Below, piece by piece: positions 8,862-17,518 of a stretch of DNA of 64,000 nucleotides. The stretch lies in NCBI RefSeq assembly GCF_041449215.1, contig NZ_JBGNFV010000001.1, forward strand, positions 5,039,001-5,103,000. The letters are read 5' to 3'. The DNA comes from Roseivirga sp. BDSF3-8. GTDB taxonomy: Bacteria; Bacteroidota; Bacteroidia; Cytophagales; Cyclobacteriaceae. A program made the position numbers and the translations under genes. Each line of letters opens with the position of its first letter. Within the stretch, counting starts at the first letter, position 1. The notes beneath the pieces were generated by a model that had not been told where the DNA came from, ran no database searches, and saw only the letters and a program-made list of their open reading frames with translations.

Positions 8862-10373
8862 TCAGAAGGGCGCCTCTCCTCCCCCATCGAATGGCAAGCC
8901 GCCACCGGAGGCCGGGTTTCCGTCGGAAGGGTTCACCCGGCTTCCCATAGTAAGGGCACTGCCTTGTGATGGATTGGCAGAAGACTGGAATGTCTGAGGG
9001 AAGCTGCTGCCTACTACGCCTGGAGCGTCAAGGTCAGTAAAACGGGTATACTTACCGATAAAGCGAAGAGGGATTGTGTCCAGACCGCCATTACGGTGTT
9101 TAGCAATAATCACTTCTCCGACTCCCTGGGTTGGGGCCCCATTTTCATCTTCAGTAATACCGTAGTATTCAGGACGGTAAAGGAACATTACCATGTCAGC
9201 ATCCTGCTCTATCGATCCTGATTCCCTGAGGTCGGAAAGCATAGGGCGCTTATCTCCTCCCCTGGTTTCCACAGCACGGCTTAGCTGGCTCAGCGCTATA
9301 ACAGGTACATTAAGTTCTTTAGCCAGGTTTTTTAAGGCACGGGAAATGGAGGCGATCTCCTGCTCACGGTTTGACCCTGAGTTTTTGGATGAGTCGCCGC
9401 TCATGAGCTGGAGGTAGTCAATGATAATGAGCTGTATATCATGCTGAGCTTTAAGGCGACGACACTTGGCCCTAAGTTCGAGAATGGACAGGGCCGGCGT
9501 ATCATCGATAAATATCGGGGCATCAGCAAGACGACCGGTTTTATGTACGAGTTGCTCCCATTCGTACTCTTCAAGGTTACCTTTCTTAATTTTCTCTGAC
9601 TCAAGCTGGGCTTCGGCGGAGATCATCCTGTTTACTAGCTGGACGTTGCTCATCTCAAGAGAGAATATAGCTACGGCATGACCGAATTCTACAGCGGCAT
9701 TACGCATGGCAGAAACTACGAATGCAGTTTTACCCATGGCAGGACGTGCGGCAATAATAACAAGGTCGGAGCGCTGCCAACCGGAGGTAACCCGGTCAAG
9801 GGAGGTGAACCCGCTGGGTACACCGGTAAGGCCGTCTGTATGGAGCTTACGAGCCTCGAGCTCGTCAATAGCCTGCCGCATTATGCTCCGCATATCGGCA
9901 TAATTTCGTTTGATATTGGCCTCAGAAACATCAAAAAGAGCCTGCTGCATCTTATCAAGCAATTGAAACACATCGGTGCTGTCTTCAAAGGCTTCCTTTT
10001 GAATCTCTCCGGCAATGTGGATCATCTCACGCTTGATAGCATTTTCCGCTATAATGCGTGCGTGATACTCGATATTAGCGGCAGAGTTAACCCTGGTGGT
10101 AAGCTCTGTTATGTAATAAGGCCCTCCTACCAGCTCGAGTTTACCGTTTTTCCTGAGCTGGGAGGTAACTGTGAGCAAATCTACCGGTTCTGCTTTATTA
10201 AAAAGCTCAATGATGGCCCGGTAGATTTCCTGATGTGCATCTTTATAGAAAGATTCGGGCTTAAGAATATCCACCACATCGGTAAGAGCTTCTTTCTCAA
10301 GCATCAATGCCCCCAGTACTGCCTGTTCGAGTTCGGTAGCCTGCGGAGGTACCTTGCCCAATTGGTCATTCAT
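8862..10373 (-). CDS. dnaB: Replicative DNA helicase DnaB
   Basis: Hexameric 5'-3' helicase that unwinds DNA at the replication fork. The N-terminal domain begins at GKVPPQATELEQAVLGALML, typical of DnaB. The RecA-like domain has Walker A ARPAMGKTA (about residues 209-217), Walker B LIIIDYLQLM (about 314-323), and the motif DLRESGSIEQDADMVMF. The glycine/proline-rich C-terminal tail (GGGLPFDGGGEAPF) is typical of Bacteroidota DnaB. I chose the ATG at 10373 (503 residues). The frame stays open upstream, but only a TTG (10442) is available there. It is divergent from mpl, with a DnaA-box cluster in the gap and a strong terminator after the stop. Confidence 0.95.
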   Translation of the reverse strand: MNDQLGKVPPQATELEQAVLGALMLEKEALTDVVDILKPESFYKDAHQEIYRAIIELFNKAEPVDLLTVTSQLRKNGKLELVGGPYYITELTTRVNSAANIEYHARIIAENAIKREMIHIAGEIQKEAFEDSTDVFQLLDKMQQALFDVSEANIKRNYADMRSIMRQAIDELEARKLHTDGLTGVPSGFTSLDRVTSGWQRSDLVIIAARPAMGKTAFVVSAMRNAAVEFGHAVAIFSLEMSNVQLVNRMISAEAQLESEKIKKGNLEEYEWEQLVHKTGRLADAPIFIDDTPALSILELRAKCRRLKAQHDIQLIIIDYLQLMSGDSSKNSGSNREQEIASISRALKNLAKELNVPVIALSQLSRAVETRGGDKRPMLSDLRESGSIEQDADMVMFLYRPEYYGITEDENGAPTQGVGEVIIAKHRNGGLDTIPLRFIGKYTRFTDLDAPGVVGSSFPQTFQSSANPSQGSALTMGSRVNPSDGNPASGGGLPFDGGGEAPF

Positions 10374-10560
10374 TTCTGAGGGAAACAATCTCTTTTTTCC
10401 CACTCCTTCACTTCGATCCGCCCTTCTTTTTTGAGATTCCAATAGTACCTGAGTTTTTATATGATCCTGTGTCGGGTTAACAAGCTGGCAAACATAGCTG
10501 TATTATTGAAGTTTTCAATTTTGTAAACGTACAAAAAAAGAAGAGTGACATAAGCTCATC

Positions 10561-10611
10561 TTTTCCACAGTAAAAACTATGGTTATCCACAGTGTTATTC
10601 ACTTATCCACA
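10561..10611. promoter_or_regulatory. Cluster of four DnaA-box-like 9-mers
   Basis: In 51 bp there are two perfect TTATCCACA boxes (10583-10591 and 10603-10611), plus TTTTCCACA (10561-10569) and TTATTCACT (10595-10603), each one base from the TTATNCACA consensus. All are in the same orientation. The cluster sits in the 358-bp gap between divergent dnaB and mpl, next to an AT-rich stretch at 10501-10550. It could be a chromosome origin, a DnaA-titrating site, or a DnaA-controlled dnaB promoter. Confidence 0.7.
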
Positions 10612-10731
10612 AGACATTCACGCAAAAAAGCACTAAATTTGGGCCGTCGGCCGTAGGAGCACTCACTGCTCGCGATGATGTATACCGTAAACTGACCGGA
10701 TGAATGAAACGGCCGCAAAAATAATTTCTTA

Positions 10732-12105
10732 ATGGAGGAAAATTCGCAGAAAGTACATTTTATTGCCATAGGAGGCAGCGTAATGCATAACCTTGCCATT
10801 GCGTTAATGGAAATGGGGCATGAAGTATCGGGATCGGACGATTTGTTTTTTGATCCATCCCGAAGTCGCCTGGAAGAATACGGCTTACTACCGGAACAAG
10901 AAGGGTGGCAACCGGAAAAGATCACCAGTGATCTGGATGCAGTGATTCTGGGCATGCATGCCAAGGAGGATAACCCTGAGCTGTTGAAGGCGAGGGAAGT
11001 GGGGGTTCCTGTGTATTCCTTTCCTGAATATGTGTACGAGCAAAGTAAGGACAAGCAGCGCATTGTAATAGCAGGAAGCCATGGTAAAACGACCATCACA
11101 TCGATGGTGATGCACGTTTTACGCTTTCATAAGCAGGAATTCGATTACCTGGTGGGTGCCAGCCTTGAAGGTTTTCCAAACAGCGTTAAGATCAGCGATG
11201 CGCCTATCATTATTATTGAAGGTGATGAATACTTATCCAGTCCTATAGATCCAACGCCGAAATTCCTGAAATACCAGCACCACATTGGTCTGATAAGCGG
11301 AATCAGTTGGGATCACATCAATGTCTTCCCTAATGTGGATAATTACGTTCGCCAATTTGACTTGTTTGCTGATGCCACCCCCAAGGCGGGTGTGATCATC
11401 TACTGTGAGGAAGACCCTATGGCTACCGTAATTGGTAATAAGGAGCGTGAGGATGTGACGAAGATTGAGTATAAATCACATGCCCATAAGATAAAGGAAG
11501 GGGTAACGTATCTTCAGACGGACAGCGGAGAGGTTCCCTTGCAGGTGTTTGGGCATCATAACATGCAGAATATCAGTGCTGCCAAAAAGGTATGTAAGCG
11601 GATTGGCATTACAGGCACACAATTCTACCAGGCGATAAGGACCTTTAAGGGGGCCAGTAAGCGTATGGAACTGGTGGACAATAACGGTAGTGTTGCAATC
11701 TATAAGGATTACGCCCACTCACCGAGCAAACTGGATGCGACTACGAAAGCACTTAAAGCTCAGTATCCTGACCGTACCCTTTTTGCCTGTATAGAGCTAC
11801 ATACATTTAGCAGCCTCAACCCTGACTTTCTAAAGACCTACCAGAATACATTCAATGAAACTGATGTGCCTATGGTATACGTAAATCCGGATACTGTGGC
11901 TCACAAAAAGCTGGCTCTGTTTACAGAAGCTGAGATTCGCGAGGCTTTCGGACGAGATGATGTGCGCTACTTTACGGATACAAACGAGCTGGAGAAGTTT
12001 CTGACGAACGAAAAATGGAATGATAAGAACCTCCTGATGATGTCGTCGGGCAGTTTCAATGGATTAGATCTAAAGGAACTGAGCCAAAAGATCCTGAATA
12101 ACTAA
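10732..12105 (+). CDS. mpl: Mpl-type Mur ligase (UDP-MurNAc:tripeptide ligase-like)
   Basis: Cytosolic peptidoglycan-recycling ligase that in the Mpl family joins the recovered L-Ala-gamma-D-Glu-meso-DAP peptide to UDP-MurNAc using ATP. The product has 457 residues. The N-terminal UDP-binding Rossmann segment is HFIAIGGSVMHNLAIAL, where the usual GxGxxG-like loop starts GGS. The ATP P-loop AGSHGKTTITSM is at about 114-125, the central block IIIEGDEYLSS near 162, and the C-terminal block KDYAHSPSKLDATTKAL near 326. The ATG at 10732 follows the DnaA-box cluster. The exonuclease gene lies 23 bp downstream on the same strand and may be cotranscribed. Confidence 0.9.
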   Translation: MEENSQKVHFIAIGGSVMHNLAIALMEMGHEVSGSDDLFFDPSRSRLEEYGLLPEQEGWQPEKITSDLDAVILGMHAKEDNPELLKAREVGVPVYSFPEYVYEQSKDKQRIVIAGSHGKTTITSMVMHVLRFHKQEFDYLVGASLEGFPNSVKISDAPIIIIEGDEYLSSPIDPTPKFLKYQHHIGLISGISWDHINVFPNVDNYVRQFDLFADATPKAGVIIYCEEDPMATVIGNKEREDVTKIEYKSHAHKIKEGVTYLQTDSGEVPLQVFGHHNMQNISAAKKVCKRIGITGTQFYQAIRTFKGASKRMELVDNNGSVAIYKDYAHSPSKLDATTKALKAQYPDRTLFACIELHTFSSLNPDFLKTYQNTFNETDVPMVYVNPDTVAHKKLALFTEAEIREAFGRDDVRYFTDTNELEKFLTNEKWNDKNLLMMSSGSFNGLDLKELSQKILNN

Positions 12106-12128
12106 ACTCTTAGCAAAACTACCTATAC

Positions 12129-12932
12129 ATGCATTTAAATCTGAAAAACCCTTTGGTGTTTTTCGATCTGGAAACCACAGGTACCAATATTTCAAAGGAC
12201 CGTATAGTCGAACTTTCTTTTCTGAAGGTGCTCCCTAACCAGCAAACAGAGAGTAAAACGATGCGGTTAAATCCCACTATCCCCATTCCTCATGAAACAA
12301 GCCTGATTCACGGCATATATGATGAGGATATAAAGGACAAGCCTACTTTTAAGCAGGTGGCTAAGGATATAGCTAAGTTTCTGGAAGGGGCAGACCTTTC
12401 CGGTTATAACATTGTTAAATTCGATGTGCCTATGCTGGTGGAAGAGTTTCTCAGGGTGGATGTGGATTTCAATGTAAGCAACCGTAAGCTGGTTGATTCC
12501 CAGAAGATTTTTCATATGATGGAAAAAAGAAATCTTTCTGCCGCATTGAAATTTTACTGCAATAAGTCTCTGAATGATGCGCATAGTGCCGAAGCTGATA
12601 CAATAGCCAGCTATGAGGTACTTAAGGCCCAGATAGAAAGATATAATAACGAAGACGTCACCGACCTGAAGGGTAACAAGGTAGGTCGAATAGAGAATAA
12701 CATGGATATGCTGCACCAGCTTACGTGCAGCAACATGGTCGATCTGGCCGGCAGAATCGTAAGAAACGAAAAGCAGATAGAGTGTTTCAACTTCGGAAAG
12801 CACCGGGGCAGACCGGTGGTTGATGTGTTAGACACGGAACCCGGATATTACGACTGGATGATGCGGGGGGACTTTCCGCTGGATACTAAGCGGCACCTTA
12901 CGATCATAAAGCTGAAGTCTTTCAAAAGATAA
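12129..12932 (+). CDS. DnaQ-like 3'-5' exonuclease (DEDDh)
   Basis: A 267-residue protein whose first 170 residues form a DEDDh exonuclease domain: Exo I FFDLETTG (D13, E15), Exo II GYNIVKFDVPML (D99) and Exo III HSAEADTIAS (H152, D157). All five catalytic residues are present, so it should be an active 3'-5' exonuclease. The C-terminal section (about 200-267) has FNFGKHRGRPVVDVLDTEPGYYDWMM, a small domain often appended to exonucleases in this phylum. It resembles the epsilon proofreading subunit but stands alone. It is probably in an operon with mpl and is followed by a terminator. A repair, RNA-processing or proofreading role cannot be decided. Confidence 0.9.
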   Translation: MHLNLKNPLVFFDLETTGTNISKDRIVELSFLKVLPNQQTESKTMRLNPTIPIPHETSLIHGIYDEDIKDKPTFKQVAKDIAKFLEGADLSGYNIVKFDVPMLVEEFLRVDVDFNVSNRKLVDSQKIFHMMEKRNLSAALKFYCNKSLNDAHSAEADTIASYEVLKAQIERYNNEDVTDLKGNKVGRIENNMDMLHQLTCSNMVDLAGRIVRNEKQIECFNFGKHRGRPVVDVLDTEPGYYDWMMRGDFPLDTKRHLTIIKLKSFKR

Positions 12933-12936
12933 TCTG

Positions 12937-12963
12937 AAACCGTCTGAAAGGGCGGTTTTTTTT
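12937..12963 (+). terminator. Terminator after the mpl-exonuclease pair
   Basis: AAACCGTC pairs with GGCGGTTT (one G-T wobble) and is followed by a run of eight T, 5 bp after the stop codon. Confidence 0.85.
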
Positions 12964-13044
12964 ATGCCATAATTTTCACAGCCAGGGGAAGGCAAGGCTA
13001 TCGGGCAGGCAGACAATTAGATATAAGAGATGGGCTGAAAAAGT

Positions 13045-13071
13045 GAAAGAGGCACCAAAAGCGCCTCTTTC
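13045..13071 (+). other. Isolated hairpin in the gap before otsAB
   Basis: GAAAGAGGC / GCCTCTTTC is a perfect 9-bp stem around a 9-base loop without a long T-tract. It lies in the 399-bp gap 12933-13331, which otherwise holds an AT-rich stretch (13180-13310) with two CAAACTAAA direct repeats but no gene. It might be a 5' leader structure of the trehalose gene or the end of an unseen small RNA. Confidence 0.4.
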
Positions 13072-13331
13072 AATCCTAAACCACCTATGAAAAAATCGTG
13101 TATATCTATATAAGTTCTAAAACAAGTACGTACATTCAATGTGTAAACTTAAACTTTTGAACGGCGGGTTTTGCTAAAGGTTACGGTTAATCGATTTTTT
13201 TTTATACTTTATTTAGTAAGTTCTTTTCCATTTCATTTCCAGGGAATATCAAACTAAATAATAATGGACTGGTTTAAAGAAAAGACTGTTTTCCTTTCAA
13301 ACTAAACGTTGCTAAATCACTAATAGCCCCC

Positions 13332-15554
13332 ATGTCAAAAACGATAATCGTATCGAACCGACTACCAGTAAAAATACAGACTGAAGATGATAAACTAGTT
13401 TATAAACCCAGCTCCGGAGGACTCGCCACCGGTCTGGGCTCTATCTATAAAGAGGGTGACAACCTCTGGATAGGCTGGCCAGGACTGGAAATAAAAGAAG
13501 AGAAAACCCAAACTGAGGTGGCCGAACACCTGAAGGAAGAAAGTATGCGGCCGGTCTTTCTCACAGCAGAAGAGATCAAAGACTTTTATGAAGGATTTAG
13601 TAATGAGACTCTCTGGCCTTGCTTTCACTACTTCAATGAGTATGTGGTATACGAGCAATCACTTTACGAGGCTTACGAACAGGTAAATACGAAATTTGCA
13701 GAGGCGATCATAGAGCACGCGGAGCCTGGTGACACGCTTTGGATCCATGATTACCAGCTGCTGCTGGTACCGCAAATGGTACGCGAAAAGCTACCGAAGA
13801 TAAGCATCGGGTTCTTTCTTCATATACCCTTCCCCAGCTATGAGGTATTCAGGCTGCTTCCCTGGCGCAAGCAACTGCTGCAGGGTATGCTTGGCGCAGA
13901 CTTGCTTGGCTTTCATACTTATGATGACATGCGCCACTTCCTAAGCTCGGTAAGCCGGCTTGTAGGTCACAGCAACCTGCATGGTAAAATTCAGCTGGGC
14001 GACCGGAAGATTATAGTGGACAGCTTTCCGATGGGGATTGACTATGAAAAGTATGCTAATAGTGCTGCTTCACCGGAAACAATCCGGCGTGAAGTCAGGT
14101 ACCGGACCCACCTGGGAGACCAGAAGCTGATCCTTAGTATAGACCGGCTGGATTACAGTAAAGGTATCAATAAGCGCCTGCAGGCATTTGAGCAGTTCTT
14201 GGAAGATTATCCTGAGTATCACGAAAAGGTATCGCTGGTAATGGTGGTGGTACCATCGCGTGACCAGGTTCCTAAATATAAACGCCTGAAAGAGGAGATA
14301 GATGAGCTTACGGGCCGTATTAATGGTAATTTTGGCAGGATAGCCTGGACGCCTATTCATTATTTTTACCGCTCATTTCCTCTGGAAGCCCTGTCTGCCT
14401 TTTATCGCATGGCCGACGTGGCTCTCGTTACACCACTGCGCGACGGCATGAACCTGGTATGTAAGGAGTTTATCGCCAGTAAGCTGGATAAGCGGGGGGT
14501 GCTGATATTAAGTGAAATGGCAGGGGCCAGTAAAGAGCTGTCTGATGCCATTCTGATCAACCCTAATGATGTAAATAAACTGGTTGAGAGCCTGAAAAGA
14601 GGCCTGGAAATGCCCGAAGATGAGCAAATCCGTCACATGAGCATTATGCAGGCCAGCCTTAAGCGCTATAATATTCATCACTGGGTGAACTTGTTCATGG
14701 ACAGGCTGGAGGAGATAAAGCTTGAGCAGGAGGCCATGGCTACGCTTCGCCTGGATGATGAAAGCGAAAAACAAATGCTGGCCCATTATCACTCATCGCA
14801 TGAACGCCTGATTTTCCTGGACTACGACGGCACGCTATCTCCCTTCTTCGACGATCCTAAAGATGCTATGCCTGATAAGGAATTAAAAGAGATTCTTGCT
14901 ACCCTTGGTACCATGCCTGATAACCGGGTGATCGTAATCAGTGGGCGTGACCGCAAAACGCTTGAAAACTGGTTGGGTGAGCTGCCGGTGGATCTCATTT
15001 GCGAGCATGGCGTATGGCTGCGGCAGCAAGGGAAAGACTGGAATACGATCGAATTCCTCACTAATAACTGGAAGAGCGAGATCCTTAAAGTACTTGAGCT
15101 ATATGTAGATCGTACACCTGGATCATTTATCGAAGAAAAGGATTATTCGCTGGTATGGCACTACCGTAAAGTAGAAACAGGACTTGGTGAATTGCGTACA
15201 CGTGAGCTGACGAGCCACCTGAAGTACATAACCACGAACATGGGCCTTCAGGTGCTGGAAGGAGATATGGTACTGGAGATCAAGAGCCTTGAAGTAAATA
15301 AGGGGCGCGGTGCTCAGAAGTGGTTGTCAGAATTTGACCACGACTTCGTATTTGCGGTGGGTGATGATGAGACGGATGAGGATATGTTCAGAATGATGCC
15401 CGATGATGCATACACTTTCAAAGTAGGAAGAACAAACTCAGAGGCTAAATTTAACCTGAAAAATCACCAGAAGGTAAGACGGTTACTGAGAAAGATGGCT
15501 GGCATGCCAGAGAAAGAGGCCGCGATACAAAAAATTTCTAACCACGCCGGATAA
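13332..15554 (+). CDS. Fused trehalose-6-phosphate synthase/trehalose-phosphatase (OtsA-OtsB)
   Basis: A 740-residue bifunctional cytosolic enzyme that makes trehalose from UDP-glucose and glucose-6-phosphate. Residues 1 to about 480 are a GT20 synthase: VSNRLPV at the N-terminus, WIHDYQLLLVPQMVR, HIPFPSYEVFRLLPWR, and SIDRLDYSKGI for phosphosugar binding. Residues about 490-740 are a HAD-type phosphatase with the nucleophile motif FLDYDGTLSPF (D497, D499), VISGRDR and AVGDDETDEDMF. Both active sites look complete. Trehalose is an osmolyte and desiccation protectant. The convergent GH15 gene may act on a related sugar, and the two genes share one bidirectional terminator. Confidence 0.95.
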   Translation: MSKTIIVSNRLPVKIQTEDDKLVYKPSSGGLATGLGSIYKEGDNLWIGWPGLEIKEEKTQTEVAEHLKEESMRPVFLTAEEIKDFYEGFSNETLWPCFHYFNEYVVYEQSLYEAYEQVNTKFAEAIIEHAEPGDTLWIHDYQLLLVPQMVREKLPKISIGFFLHIPFPSYEVFRLLPWRKQLLQGMLGADLLGFHTYDDMRHFLSSVSRLVGHSNLHGKIQLGDRKIIVDSFPMGIDYEKYANSAASPETIRREVRYRTHLGDQKLILSIDRLDYSKGINKRLQAFEQFLEDYPEYHEKVSLVMVVVPSRDQVPKYKRLKEEIDELTGRINGNFGRIAWTPIHYFYRSFPLEALSAFYRMADVALVTPLRDGMNLVCKEFIASKLDKRGVLILSEMAGASKELSDAILINPNDVNKLVESLKRGLEMPEDEQIRHMSIMQASLKRYNIHHWVNLFMDRLEEIKLEQEAMATLRLDDESEKQMLAHYHSSHERLIFLDYDGTLSPFFDDPKDAMPDKELKEILATLGTMPDNRVIVISGRDRKTLENWLGELPVDLICEHGVWLRQQGKDWNTIEFLTNNWKSEILKVLELYVDRTPGSFIEEKDYSLVWHYRKVETGLGELRTRELTSHLKYITTNMGLQVLEGDMVLEIKSLEVNKGRGAQKWLSEFDHDFVFAVGDDETDEDMFRMMPDDAYTFKVGRTNSEAKFNLKNHQKVRRLLRKMAGMPEKEAAIQKISNHAG

Positions 15555-15570
15555 TTACCACAGCGTGTTA

Positions 15571-15607
15571 AAAAAAGGCCCCGGATGGAATATCCGGGGC
15601 TTTTTTT
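15571..15607. terminator. Bidirectional terminator shared by the trehalose gene and the GH15 gene
   Basis: AAAAAGGCCCCGGAT / ATCCGGGGCTTTTT hairpin with an A-run on the left and a T-run on the right. It ends both convergent transcripts and overlaps the GH15 stop codon by two bases. Confidence 0.85.
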
Positions 15608-17393
15608 ATAGAAAATTAGGTGTATCGAGCTTTTTAGCTATTCGGTAGGCGGCATTTACCAGTCCCACGTGGCTATAGGCCTGGGGAAAGTTGCCCCACT
15701 GGCTGCCGGTCGAGGCATCTACATCTTCACTAAGCAGCCCCACATGGTTAGTGTAGCTAAGCAGGTTTTCAAAATATCCTGCAGCCTCGTCTACCCTGCC
15801 CACACAAGCCAGGGCTTCCACATACCAGAAGGCACAAATAAGAAAAGTGGATTCAGGCAGGCCAAAATCATCCTTATGCTTATACCTGAAGAAGAGACCT
15901 TCCGGTGTTCTCAACTCCTTCTCCAGCGACTTCAGGTGATCTTTGGCTGCATCTGATGAAGGGGGCAGGTAGTTCATCATAATAAGCTGGAGGGTACTTG
16001 CATCCAGGTTTGGCGTGCCGGTTGCCTGGGTGTACACCTTCCGCTGTTTATCATAGCACTCTTCTATTTTGGCAGCAGCCTTCTCTCTGAGCTCTCTGGC
16101 TATCTTTTCCATATTATCATCCTCTATGAGGTTGGCAATACGCAGCGCAGCACTGGAACCTGCCCAGTGAAAGAGGTAAGTATAGCAATGATACTGACTG
16201 AATTCCCTGAACTCCCACAAGCCTGCATCAGGCTCATCCATCGTCATTTTAATCTTATCGAGTGTTTCATAAATAAGTCTGATACTACCCGGACGCTCTG
16301 CTTCAATAAAGCGGTGATCGACATAAAGAGGTAGCAGGGAGATAAGTATCTGCCCGTATACATCGTTTTGGATGTGCTCATAGGCCTGATTACCTACCCT
16401 GACCGGCCCGTTGCCTTTGTAGCCTTTCAGGTCAATAATATTTTCTACAATATCTTTTTCACCGGTAATGGAATAAAGGGGCTGAAAGCGGTCCTGCTCC
16501 TTGGCAGAAATGTTAGCGATGAAGTTAAAATAGCGCTCCATCTCTTCAAAGTGACCGATATTGTTAAAGGCATTTAGCGTGTAATAGGTATCGCGCAGCC
16601 AGCAATAGCGGTAATCCCAGTTACGGCCGCTACCCGGTGATTCGGGGAGGCTGGTGGTACTGGCAGCGATAATGGCGCCGGTATCTTCATACTGATGAAT
16701 CTTAAGGGCCAGCGCTGATCTGATCACTTCATTCTGATAGTAATCACTGATACTGGTACTCTTGACCCAGTTGCGCCAGTACGAGACTGTCTTGGATAAG
16801 AATTCCTCCACTGTGCTTGCGAGCGGAGCCTCCAGCGGAGCTCCGTAGGTGAGAACCAAATACTTATTCTCATTTAGCACGAAGCATTCCTCGTCACTTA
16901 TATAACTCAGCGAGATATTAGTGGTAAGCCGCAGGTCACGCTCCAGTCCGCTAAACTGTATGTGGTTGCTTCCCTGATAGCTTTGGGGTGTTATTTCACC
17001 ATAGTTGCCCGTAGGCCTGCAGCGAACCCTTACCCGGGGCGTGCCTGTGATGGGTTCTATCTTACGAATGAGCATGAGAGGCTTGTAATACCTGTCATAC
17101 TGAAAAAACCGGGGGGCAAAATCAGTAATTCTGTATCGCCCTTCCTCGTTTTCGATTTCGGTAACTAGAAGATTGGTGTTTTTTATATAGTACTGGTCCG
17201 AAACGAAGTGATCTTCAGTATCAGGAGTAATCGAAAACTCCCCTCCTTTTTCTTCATCCAGCAGTTTTCCAAAAATAAAACTACTGTCAAATCGGGGCCA
17301 GCACATCCATGCGATATTAGAATTTTTATGTACATGTGCCAGGAAGGCACAGTTGCCTATTATTCCATAATCGTAGGTATGCTTTTTTGCCAT
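15606..17393 (-). CDS. Glycoside hydrolase family 15 protein (glucoamylase/trehalase-like)
   Basis: Inverting (alpha/alpha)6-barrel glucosidase of 595 residues. The N-terminal beta domain begins YDYGIIGNCAFLAHVHKNSN. The barrel has RNWDYRYCWLRDTYYTL (about 257-273) and the C-terminal GNFPQAYSHVGLVNAAYR, both GH15 hallmarks. There is no signal peptide, so it is cytosolic, unlike secreted glucoamylases. Some bacterial GH15 enzymes are trehalases. Its position tail to tail with the trehalose synthase fusion suggests a role in trehalose or glucan turnover, but this is an inference from context. Confidence 0.9.
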   Translation of the reverse strand: MAKKHTYDYGIIGNCAFLAHVHKNSNIAWMCWPRFDSSFIFGKLLDEEKGGEFSITPDTEDHFVSDQYYIKNTNLLVTEIENEEGRYRITDFAPRFFQYDRYYKPLMLIRKIEPITGTPRVRVRCRPTGNYGEITPQSYQGSNHIQFSGLERDLRLTTNISLSYISDEECFVLNENKYLVLTYGAPLEAPLASTVEEFLSKTVSYWRNWVKSTSISDYYQNEVIRSALALKIHQYEDTGAIIAASTTSLPESPGSGRNWDYRYCWLRDTYYTLNAFNNIGHFEEMERYFNFIANISAKEQDRFQPLYSITGEKDIVENIIDLKGYKGNGPVRVGNQAYEHIQNDVYGQILISLLPLYVDHRFIEAERPGSIRLIYETLDKIKMTMDEPDAGLWEFREFSQYHCYTYLFHWAGSSAALRIANLIEDDNMEKIARELREKAAAKIEECYDKQRKVYTQATGTPNLDASTLQLIMMNYLPPSSDAAKDHLKSLEKELRTPEGLFFRYKHKDDFGLPESTFLICAFWYVEALACVGRVDEAAGYFENLLSYTNHVGLLSEDVDASTGSQWGNFPQAYSHVGLVNAAYRIAKKLDTPNFL

Positions 17394-17518
17394 ATGCAGA
17401 ATTCTGAAATTTATGAGCGGTAAAATAGTAGTCCGCCTTCATTTTATCCAAGAATCGGATAAATAGTTTGGAAAAACCATCAATAAATCCGCTTGTAAGG
17501 CCTCAGACTACGGATGTA

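Noticed and set aside
9678-10379. Long open frame (233 codons) on the plus strand opposite dnaB
   Set aside because: It lies wholly antisense to dnaB, whose protein is unmistakable. The antisense frame has no recognisable domain and is a by-product of dnaB codon use.
10583-10611. Certain assignment of oriC
   Set aside because: DnaA boxes also regulate promoters. Without a whole-genome skew or coverage profile the claim is kept as a finding only.
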